5,059 nucleotides of DNA from an uncultured Oscillospiraceae bacterium (GTDB lineage Bacteria; Bacillota_A; Clostridia; Oscillospirales; Oscillospiraceae), in contig CAAGIU010000070.1 in assembly GCA_900770015.1 (NCBI GenBank), forward strand, positions 1 to 5,059, written 5' to 3'. Each line of letters begins with the position of its first letter. Within the stretch, counting starts at the first letter, position 1. This document shows positions 1-5,006 of the stretch, piece by piece. The notes under the pieces were generated by a model. That model did no database searches, was not told where the DNA came from, and saw only the letters and a program-made list of their open reading frames with translations. The translations under genes were made by a program, and so were the position numbers.

Positions 1-782
1 TAGTGGCCGTTGTCCATCAGGGGGATGCATTTCTCCTTATTCATGGCGGCGTAGCTCAGGGCAAACTCGGCAGAGCCAACGGTGTAGGCCTCCACGCCGA
101 TGCCGAAGACCTTGCTTTCGATGCAGGGCTTGACCTTGGTGAAGTCGTAGGGCTCGGAGAGGATTTCGTCAATAGCCTCCCGGTAGCGCACTCTCGGTCC
201 CATCCGGTCAGCGGGGATGTCCTTGAAGCCGTCGCCGGTCCAGATGTTCATGACACAGGGCTGGCCCAGTTCTTCCGCCAGGTAATTGGAGATGCGGATG
301 CAGGCCTTGCCGTGGTCAATCCAGAATTTTCTAATTTCAGGATCAGGAGAGGACAGGGTAAGACCATTGGCCTTGGGATGGCTAAAGAAGGTGGGGTTAA
401 AGTCACAGCCCAGACCACGCTTCTTGCAGAAGTCCACCCACTTTTGGAAGTGTTTGGGCTCCAGCTTGTCCCGGTCCGCCCACTCACCATCTTCAAAAAT
501 GGCGTAGCTGGCGTGGAGGTTCATCTTCTTGGTGCCGGGGCAGAGCTTCAGCACCTGGTCAATATCCGCCATCAGCTCCTCCGGGGTTCTGGCTCTGCCG
601 GGGTAGTTGCCGGTGGTCTGGATGCCGCCGGTGAGGGGCTTGGTGGGATCGGTGTCAAAGCCACGGACATCGTCGCCCTGCCAGCAGTGCAGGGACACAG
701 GGGCGGTTTTCAGTTTGGCAATTGCGGCGTCGGTGTCGACGCCCAGCGCGGCGTATTTGACTTTTGCTTCTGCGTAACTCAT
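1..782 (-). CDS. rhaA: L-rhamnose isomerase, 3' end cut off by the window edge
   Basis: This enzyme (EC 5.3.1.14) interconverts L-rhamnose and L-rhamnulose in the cytoplasm, the first step of rhamnose breakdown. The window holds the first 260 residues of a protein that is about 420 residues long in known relatives. Family landmarks are clear: HCWQGDDV near residues 32-39, TGGIQTTGNYPGRAR at 51-65, DFNPTFFSHP at 127-136, FWIDH at 153-157, MNIW at 178-181, and CIESKVFGIG at 220-229 followed by EAYTVGS. Glu222, Asp257 and His260 (in LMDNGH) match metal-binding residues known from the E. coli enzyme. The start is the ATG at 782-780, which overlaps the rhaB stop as ATGA and has a GGAGG site 7 bases upstream. 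It is the second gene of the rhaBA operon, and translation is probably coupled to rhaB. No frameshift is visible. Confidence 0.97.
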   Translation of the reverse strand, partial: MSYAEAKVKYAALGVDTDAAIAKLKTAPVSLHCWQGDDVRGFDTDPTKPLTGGIQTTGNYPGRARTPEELMADIDQVLKLCPGTKKMNLHASYAIFEDGEWADRDKLEPKHFQKWVDFCKKRGLGCDFNPTFFSHPKANGLTLSSPDPEIRKFWIDHGKACIRISNYLAEELGQPCVMNIWTGDGFKDIPADRMGPRVRYREAIDEILSEPYDFTKVKPCIESKVFGIGVEAYTVGSAEFALSYAAMNKEKCIPLMDNGH

Positions 783-2053
783 TTCGTAACCTCCAATTGT
801 ATTTTCAGATTGCCCAGGGCGGTGGCCTCCATGGGCAATGCAATGACTTTCTTTCCGGTTGCTTCTTCCGTCAGACGGTTGAGGAACGCATTTTTCGCGC
901 CGCCGCCCACTATGTACAGCTTTTCATAGGTGCGCCCGGTGTTGCGTTCCAGCTCGTCCAGTGCCTCCCGGTAACTGACCGCCAGAGAGCGGTAGGCACA
1001 GCGGAAATAGTCGCCGATGGTTTGCAGCCTTCCGTTCGCCGCTGCATCAAAGGCAGCTTTCATGCTCTTGGGTGCCAGGAATTCCGGGGCGTTGGCATCC
1101 ACCAGCAAGTCGCAGGTGCTTTCTTCCGCCGCTTTCACGATCTCCGGGAAAGCCATGTCCGGGCAAAGGTCACGCTTTAATTCATTCACCAGCCACATGC
1201 CCATGATGTTCTTCTGATAGCGATTGTAGCCCACGCCGCCCTCGTTGGAGTAGTTGGCGGCCTCACTGTCTGCATCCGTAATGGGCTTGGGGGTTTTCAC
1301 CCCCAGAAGCGACCAGGTACCGGAGGAAATGTAAGGGTGGTTGCCCTCCATGGGAATGCCCTCCACCGCAGAACCGGTGTCGTGGGTGGCGCACAGGCAG
1401 ACGCGGATGCCCTCATATTCTCCGATTACCGTTCCCGGTTGCCTCAGCTTGGGGAACAAATGCCCGGGAAGCTCCAGGCGGTCAATGATTTCCCGGTCAA
1501 ACTCCAGGGTATCCGCATTGACCATTCCGGTGGTGGTGGCGTTGGTGAATTCCCTGGCTTTGGTGTGGCAGAGCTTGTACATGAGATATTCGGGGATCAT
1601 CAGCACATCCGTGACCCCCTCCAGTCGTCCCGCCAGTTTATCGGCGTAGAGCTGATAGACGGAATTGAAGGGCTGGAACTGGCAGCCGGTACGGCGGTAC
1701 AGCTCGGAAAAGGGCAGCTTTTTGTGGACCTCCGGGATGACCGCTTCTGTCCGGCTGTCCCGGTAGGCATAGACGGGCAGCACTTCCTCGTCACCCTTCA
1801 TCAGGACATAGTCCACGCCCCAGGTATCGATGGAAAGAGAAGCAATATTCGAAAACACTTTCTTTGCTTCCGCTATGCCGGCTTTCACATGGGAGAGCAG
1901 GGCATCTACGTCCCAGATCAGGTGTCCATCTTTTTCGGTTACACCATTGGGAAAACGGTACACTTCTTTTGTCTGGATTTTGCCATCTTCCAGCCAGCCC
2001 ACAATATGCCTGCCGGAGGATGCGCCGATATCAATCGCGAGGGCGTATTTCAT
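779..2053 (-). CDS. rhaB: L-rhamnulokinase, short at the C-terminus
   Basis: This FGGY-family sugar kinase (EC 2.7.1.5) phosphorylates L-rhamnulose at C1 with ATP in the cytoplasm. From the start at 2053 it is 424 residues. AIDIGASSGR at 6-15 is the N-terminal phosphate loop. DTWGVDY is at 76-82. HDTGSAV at 224-230 carries the likely catalytic base Asp225. SSGTWSLLG is at 243-251, GGGAKN at 383-388 is the adenosine-binding loop, and ATALGN is at 410-415. In relatives ATALGN is followed by several tens more residues (the E. coli enzyme is 489 long); here the protein stops nine residues later. The stop TGA overlaps the rhaA start. I chose ATG 2053 because the family begins right at MKYALAIDIG and GGTGAT sits 4 bases upstream. 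ATG 2059, two codons earlier, is a near-equal alternative. The more upstream starts add residues unlike the family. Function is sure; full activity is less so. Confidence 0.95.
   Translation of the reverse strand: MKYALAIDIGASSGRHIVGWLEDGKIQTKEVYRFPNGVTEKDGHLIWDVDALLSHVKAGIAEAKKVFSNIASLSIDTWGVDYVLMKGDEEVLPVYAYRDSRTEAVIPEVHKKLPFSELYRRTGCQFQPFNSVYQLYADKLAGRLEGVTDVLMIPEYLMYKLCHTKAREFTNATTTGMVNADTLEFDREIIDRLELPGHLFPKLRQPGTVIGEYEGIRVCLCATHDTGSAVEGIPMEGNHPYISSGTWSLLGVKTPKPITDADSEAANYSNEGGVGYNRYQKNIMGMWLVNELKRDLCPDMAFPEIVKAAEESTCDLLVDANAPEFLAPKSMKAAFDAAANGRLQTIGDYFRCAYRSLAVSYREALDELERNTGRTYEKLYIVGGGAKNAFLNRLTEEATGKKVIALPMEATALGNLKIQLEVTK
790..794 (-). promoter_or_regulatory. Shine-Dalgarno site of rhaA, inside the end of rhaB
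   Basis: On the minus strand this reads GGAGG, seven bases before the rhaA ATG. It fixes the rhaA start and lies within the last codons of rhaB, so the tail of RhaB (LEVTK) is encoded by the ribosome binding region of the next gene. This matters for judging whether the RhaB C-terminus is native. Confidence 0.9.
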
Positions 2054-2069
2054 ATTCATCACCGCTATC

Positions 2070-2098
2070 ATTAAACCACAGAAACGGAGAAAAGTGTA
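2070..2098 (-). promoter_or_regulatory. Candidate activator-dependent promoter of rhaBA
   Basis: Reading leftwards, TTTAAT (2075-2070) is a fair -10 box and TACACT (2098-2093) lies 17 bases upstream as a poor -35 box. A weak -35 is usual where an AraC-type activator is needed, and the direct repeats at 2102-2133 lie just upstream. TACACT itself could instead be a -10 box, giving a start near 2086 and a longer leader. The choice cannot be settled by eye. Confidence 0.35.
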
Positions 2099-2101
2099 GA
2101 A

Positions 2102-2133
2102 CCGCATTTGCTCAAAAAAGTGTCCTTATTTGC
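2102..2133. promoter_or_regulatory. Direct repeat pair, likely operator for the AraC-family regulator
   Basis: On the minus strand the 10-base pattern GCAAATnnGG occurs twice, at 2133-2124 and 2111-2102. The copies are in the same orientation and 22 bp apart, about two helical turns. AraC-family activators such as AraC and RhaS bind tandem half-sites at roughly this spacing, close to the -35 box of the gene they activate. The pair lies between rhaB and the divergent AraC-family gene, and its distal copy ends next to the -35 box of the regulator, so binding could also affect the regulator's own promoter. The repeat is seen directly; the binding role is inferred. Confidence 0.5.
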
Positions 2134-2134
2134 A

Positions 2135-2163
2135 TTGCATCTTTCCTTCGCCTGCGCTACAAT
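2135..2163 (+). promoter_or_regulatory. Sigma-A-type promoter of the AraC-family regulator
   Basis: TTGCAT (2135-2140) and TACAAT (2158-2163) are separated by exactly 17 bases, close to the TTGACA/TATAAT consensus. A start near 2170 would fall on the ribosome binding site GGAGGTG, leaving a leader of only about a dozen bases. The -35 box overlaps a tandem TGCATTGCAT and lies beside the direct repeat pair. Confidence 0.7.
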
Positions 2164-2169
2164 AGGGAT

Positions 2170-2176
2170 GGAGGTG
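2170..2176 (+). promoter_or_regulatory. Ribosome binding site that fixes the AraC-family start
   Basis: GGAGGTG lies five bases before the ATG at 2182. The reading frame is open for another 318 bases upstream, into rhaB, so this site and the promoter just before it show that 2182 is the true start. Confidence 0.85.
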
Positions 2177-2181
2177 TGCGT

Positions 2182-3159
2182 ATGCTGAGCAATGAACTTC
2201 TGAAGCTTCTGGAAACCATCACGCCGGAGGAGCAGGCGCTTCTTTCAGGGCAGGACCAGATCCAGCGGGGAATCTATATGGATTCCGGCTCCGACATCAT
2301 CGATGCGAAAAAGCTGCTGGCCAGCGGTCGACTGATCACCCTCCGGCCCCACACCCGGTTTGCCCACTTCCCGGAACACAGGCACAACTATGTGGAGATG
2401 GTATACATGTGCCGCGGCAGCACCACCCACATTGCCAATGGGAAAATCATTGCTTTGAATCAGGGGGAGCTGCTGCTTTTCGGCCAGGGCGCGAAGCAGG
2501 AGATCCTCCCGGCGGGGGAACACGACATTGCGGTGAACTTTATCATCCTGCCCCAATTCTTTGACAAGGCGCTGGAAATGCTGGACGAGGACGAAACCCC
2601 CCTGCGGAAATTCATCGTGGACAGCTTGCGCAATGACAATGCAAACTGTCTGTATTTTCAGGTGGCGGATGTGCTGCCGGTGCAGAATCTGATGGAAAAC
2701 CTGATCTGGGCATTGGTCCGGGGCGCCTCTCCCAACCGCCGTTCCATCTGCCAGATCACCATGGGACTGCTGTTCATGCAGCTTCTGAACGTCACCGACC
2801 GCCTTGCCTCTCAGAGCACAGAGGAAGCCGCCATAGTGCGGGTGCTGAACGACATTGAGGGAAACTATCGGACAGGCTCCCTCACTGAAATTGCCCGGCA
2901 GCTTCACTATGACATTTCCTGGCTCAGCCGGGAGATCAAGCACATCACCGGAAAAACCTACAAGGAACTTCTGCAGGAAAAGCGGCTGACCCAGGCCGCC
3001 TATCTGCTGAAGCACACCACCCTGCGGGTGGATGAAATCGCGGATGCCGTGGGCTACAGCAATCTGAGCTATTTTCATCGCATTTTTGCTGTGCGTTTCG
3101 GTATGACCCCGAAAAAATACCGGGACAGCTGCGCGGTATCCGCAAACGGTGGTTCCTGA
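2182..3159 (+). CDS. AraC-family transcriptional regulator, probable rhamnose operon activator
   Basis: This is a 325-residue DNA-binding regulator with the two-part AraC layout. The N-terminal half is a cupin-like sensor domain: HRHNYVEMVYMCRG at about 66-79 and the NQGELLLF strand at 93-100 are typical of sugar-binding AraC arms. The C-terminal hundred residues hold two helix-turn-helix units: the first at about 232-255 (SLTEIARQLHYDISWLSREI) and the second at about 281-305 (VDEIADAVGYSNLSYFHRIF), followed by the family signature GMTPKKYR at 307-314. It is divergent from rhaBA with a 128-bp gap between start codons, the classic place for the regulator of that operon. The 22-bp-spaced repeats in the gap are its likely target, and L-rhamnose or a derivative is the likely inducer. 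The family call is firm; the target and inducer are inferred from position, so no gene symbol is given. Confidence 0.93.
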   Translation: MLSNELLKLLETITPEEQALLSGQDQIQRGIYMDSGSDIIDAKKLLASGRLITLRPHTRFAHFPEHRHNYVEMVYMCRGSTTHIANGKIIALNQGELLLFGQGAKQEILPAGEHDIAVNFIILPQFFDKALEMLDEDETPLRKFIVDSLRNDNANCLYFQVADVLPVQNLMENLIWALVRGASPNRRSICQITMGLLFMQLLNVTDRLASQSTEEAAIVRVLNDIEGNYRTGSLTEIARQLHYDISWLSREIKHITGKTYKELLQEKRLTQAAYLLKHTTLRVDEIADAVGYSNLSYFHRIFAVRFGMTPKKYRDSCAVSANGGS

Positions 3160-3252
3160 GCTGTCCGGATGGTTCATGGGGCGGGTATAGAAGTACGGCG
3201 GCCATCCAAAAAACAAAATGACCTAAGCAGAGCGGATTTGTTGATTTTCCTA

Positions 3253-3281
3253 TTGACTAACGAACGTTAGGTAGCTATAAT
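3253..3281 (+). promoter_or_regulatory. Near-consensus sigma-A promoter with no intact gene after it
   Basis: TTGACT (3253-3258), a 17-base spacer and TATAAT (3276-3281) match the vegetative consensus at 11 of 12 positions. The expected start is near 3288. No good reading frame with a ribosome binding site follows within 200 bases. It could still drive the two intact genes from 3718, through a leader of about 430 bases. Confidence 0.8.
3257..3270. promoter_or_regulatory. Inverted repeat between -35 and -10, TetR-type operator
   Basis: CTAACG and CGTTAG form 6-bp arms around a central AA. The palindrome overlaps the end of the -35 box and fills most of the spacer, so a bound repressor would block RNA polymerase. 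Palindromes built on CTAACG/CGTTAG are typical operators of TetR/AcrR-family repressors, which often control their own gene and a neighbour. No TetR-family gene is in the window. The palindrome is seen; the family assignment is inferred. Confidence 0.6.
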
Positions 3282-3364
3282 ACGATCATACATGCGGGAC
3301 GCTTCGGTTCGCGTAAGGAAGTACCCCCGATTCTGATACGCTTAACCGGGTCCACAGGAGCGAT

Positions 3365-3391
3365 GGGGCGATTCTGCCGGAGAATCGTCCC
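3365..3391 (+). other. Strong 11-bp hairpin of unknown role
   Basis: GGGGCGATTCT (3365-3375) pairs with AGAATCGTCCC (3381-3391) over 11 positions including one G-U pair, around a GCCGG loop. It lies about 77 bases after the expected start of the 3253-3281 promoter and 44 bases before a six-T run. No T run follows it directly, so it is not a terminator. It could be part of a structured leader or small RNA, or a leftover of a mobile repeat. I do not recognise a known riboswitch in it. Confidence 0.45.
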
Positions 3392-3505
3392 GGGTGGGGC
3401 ATTGTGGTTGGAACGTCTCCCCTGCTGTTGGCTGCTTTTTTCGGACGTATCTGTAAAACAGACACATTCGTATGCAAAAATCGCCTGTCCGCAGCCCGCC
3501 CACGC

Positions 3506-3721
3506 ATGTATAATACAGAATGTAAGCCGGAAACAAACATTTTGTATGGGGGAAAGGATCCTCTCACCTCCCGGGAAACCATTTCCGGGTTTGCAGAGCG
3601 AATCGGCGCCGGCCTCACCGTAATGGAGGACGGAGAACACTGGTTCCATACGCCGGAGCAAATGAACGTCCTGGATCACTGGATCATCGCTGGCCTCACA
3701 GAAAAGGAGAAGCAAAAATGA
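3506..3721 (+). pseudogene. C-terminal remnant of an alpha/beta hydrolase
   Basis: The frame ending at 3721 encodes a piece that resembles the end of small alpha/beta-fold hydrolases. Counting from the ATG at 3506, NILYGGKDPLTS at 11-22 is the strand and loop carrying the acid residue (Asp18), ETISGFAERIGAGLTVMEDG follows, and GEHWFH at 43-48 carries the catalytic His45. The GxSxG nucleophile elbow and the oxyanion strand that should precede it are missing: upstream codons in this frame, open back to about 3314, do not resemble the family, and neither do the other two frames. The remnant is too short to be an enzyme. The likeness fades upstream of about 3524, so the true breakpoint is near there and the start given is nominal. 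The last codons hold the ribosome binding site of the next gene, which may explain why this piece has been kept. Confidence 0.65.
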
Positions 3722-4284
3722 ACGTAACCTACCAACACAAACCGGCCCTGACCTTCATCGGCTATTCCACCTCCATCCGCCCGGAGGAGGGCTATCAGAA
3801 GTGCCCCGAATTCTGGGAGAAAGCGTATGCCCGGAAATACGCCCGGCTCTGGCAGACCATGAAGCCGGAGACGGCGGTGGAAAGAGCCATTCTGGAAAAC
3901 GGTGTGGGCCTGTTCGCCATCTGCGACGAAAGGGAAGGCGCCTTTGAATACTGGATCGCGGGATTGTATCAGGGCGGCGATGTGCCGGAGGGGCTGAAGC
4001 TCTACACCTTCCCGGAAAGCGATTGGGCACAATTCCGCGCCAAAGGCCCCCTGCCCGGCTCTTTGCAGGCGCTGAACACGAAGGTCTGGCAGGAGTGGTA
4101 TCCCAACGAGGGACGGAAATACAGAGGAAACGGAAGCGCCATGCTGGAGGTCTACTCCCCCGGCGATATGCAAAGCCCCGATTACGAGTGCGGGATCTGG
4201 GTGCCGGTTTGCGGACACGAAGAAGAAAATGAGCAGGAAACAGCGCAGATCGTCTCCACGATGACCATCACCGGAATTCTGTAA
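3718..4284 (+). CDS. GyrI-like / AraC effector-binding domain protein
   Basis: This is a 188-residue stand-alone domain of the GyrI-like, effector-binding superfamily, which binds small, often cationic or aromatic molecules. The same fold is the sensor part of regulators such as BmrR and Rob. Visible marks are the opening strand TFIGYSTSI at 12-20, GLFAICD at 64-70, YWIAGL at 78-83, and the closing signature LEVYSPGDMQSPDYECGIWVPV at about 143-164, whose acidic and aromatic residues line the pocket in relatives. There is no DNA-binding domain. The 20-odd residues after WVPV form an acidic tail unlike the usual family end. AGGAGA (3705-3710) lies 7 bases before the ATG, and the start overlaps the stop of the hydrolase remnant as ATGA, so the two were once one operon. 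Possible roles are drug sequestration, a cofactor-like sensor, or hydrolysis of a small molecule; the sequence does not decide. Confidence 0.85.
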   Translation: MNVTYQHKPALTFIGYSTSIRPEEGYQKCPEFWEKAYARKYARLWQTMKPETAVERAILENGVGLFAICDEREGAFEYWIAGLYQGGDVPEGLKLYTFPESDWAQFRAKGPLPGSLQALNTKVWQEWYPNEGRKYRGNGSAMLEVYSPGDMQSPDYECGIWVPVCGHEEENEQETAQIVSTMTITGIL

Positions 4285-4297
4285 TCTGATAACCGTT

Positions 4298-4825
4298 ATG
4301 AAATGGACCAAAGCAACGCAGCAGGATTTTGAACGGATCACCCAATTCTATCGGGATGTGATCTCCCGGACGGAGGGTATGGCCGTCTTTGCCCGGTGGG
4401 AATACGGCAAGCATCCCACGGATGAAAGGATTCGGGACTATATCCGTTCAGGCGCCATGTACTGCGGCGAAAAGGACGGAAGCATTCTCTCCGCGGCGGC
4501 CGTTACGGCCCAGGCAGAGGATTATCACGGTGCGGCGTGGTCGCTTCCACTGGAGGATGACGCGGTTCTGGTGGTGCATCTTCTGGCCGTTGCCCCCCAA
4601 TGGCAGGGAAAAGGCATCGCCCGGGATACCATTGGCCGGATCATTGGACTGGGCCGGACAACGGGAAAACAGGCGGTGCGGCTGGATGCCCTGGCCTGCA
4701 ACACACCGGCGAAGCGGCTCTATGAATCCCTTGGCTTTCAGAAGCGGGACCAGCGCAGATGGTATGCCGACAATGTGGGCTGGGCGGACTTTTTTCTGTA
4801 CGAGCTGATCCTGGGGCAGGCGTAA
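4298..4825 (+). CDS. GNAT-family N-acetyltransferase
   Basis: This 175-residue protein has the fold of Gcn5-related acetyltransferases, which move an acetyl group from acetyl-CoA to an amine. Motif A is clear: VVHLLAVAPQWQGKGIARD at about 92-110, with the pyrophosphate-binding Q-x-x-G-x-G at Q101, G104 and G106. Motif B follows, with VRLDALACNTPAKRLYESLGF at about 127-147, where N135 and the LYESLGF helix are typical. Residues 1-60 form the substrate-side domain and give no substrate clue. It begins 13 bases after the stop of the effector-binding gene. No good Shine-Dalgarno site precedes ATG 4298, so translation probably depends on ribosomes arriving from that gene. The start is still favoured because MKWTKAT is a usual GNAT beginning. 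The partner gene hints at small-molecule modification or resistance, but the substrate is unknown. Confidence 0.92.
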   Translation: MKWTKATQQDFERITQFYRDVISRTEGMAVFARWEYGKHPTDERIRDYIRSGAMYCGEKDGSILSAAAVTAQAEDYHGAAWSLPLEDDAVLVVHLLAVAPQWQGKGIARDTIGRIIGLGRTTGKQAVRLDALACNTPAKRLYESLGFQKRDQRRWYADNVGWADFFLYELILGQA

Positions 4826-4914
4826 GCGGCAATTGGCAGCAGCGCAACCCCGGATTGCGGAGAATGTCGGGCATATTGTACCACTCATCGCAACACGCAG
4901 TCGACTTTCGTGGC

Positions 4915-4933
4915 GGGAGGATGATATCCTCCC
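4915..4933. repeat. Perfect 8-bp hairpin downstream of the acetyltransferase gene
   Basis: GGGAGGAT (4915-4922) and ATCCTCCC (4926-4933) are perfect inverted arms around a GAT loop, 90 bases after the acetyltransferase stop. There is no T run on either side, so it is a poor intrinsic terminator. It may be mRNA 3' structure or part of the repeat element that continues to the right edge. The rest of 4826-5006 shows no gene that I can support. Confidence 0.4.
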
Positions 4934-5006
4934 CTACCAGGGCGTCACACTTAAAAATTGTAATTTGTCTGTGCGTTGCATGGAACCGAGTAACGAACAG
5001 CGTGCA

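Larger units (their letters stand above)
3160..3505. other. Gene-free stretch after the AraC-family gene
   Basis: No frame here reads like a known protein, although several frames happen to be open. It holds an almost perfect promoter with a palindrome (3253-3281), a strong hairpin (3365-3391), a run of six T at 3436-3441, and a pair of CGATTCTG copies at 3328-3335 and 3369-3376. No clear terminator follows the AraC-family gene: the GGATGG/CCATCC arms at 3167-3172 and 3202-3207 enclose a large loop and have no T run after them. The stretch between the promoter and the hydrolase remnant looks like the product of a rearrangement or an unassigned RNA leader. Confidence 0.6.

Noticed and set aside
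3..2099. Long plus-strand open frames opposite rhaA and rhaB, up to about 300 codons
   Set aside because: They lie antisense to two clear enzymes, their translations resemble no family, and they follow from the codon bias of the GC-rich opposite strand.
2054..2107. Upstream in-frame starts of rhaB at 2107, 2071 and 2059
   Set aside because: The added residues do not match the family, and the starts at 2107 and 2071 lack good ribosome binding sites and overlap the likely promoter. The start at 2059 is possible, but 2053 has better spacing to GGTGAT.
3167..3207. Intrinsic terminator after the AraC-family gene
   Set aside because: The GGATGG/CCATCC arms enclose about 29 bases and are followed by A-rich, not T-rich, sequence.
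2945..3216. Minus-strand frames opposite the AraC-family gene
   Set aside because: They are antisense to a well-supported regulator and look like shadow frames.
3292..3336. Short frame MRDASVRVRKYPRF just after the strong promoter as a leader peptide
   Set aside because: There is no Shine-Dalgarno site before the ATG and nothing recognisable in the peptide.
3391..3441. T-box riboswitch
   Set aside because: GGGTGG followed by a C-rich segment and a T run recalls a T-box 3' end, but the conserved TGGNACCGCG core and the stem I motifs are absent, and the terminator hairpin does not form next to the T run.
3275..3715. Minus-strand open frame of 146 codons across the gene-free stretch
   Set aside because: It has no family likeness and no convincing ribosome binding site, and it overlaps the recognisable hydrolase remnant and the strong plus-strand promoter.
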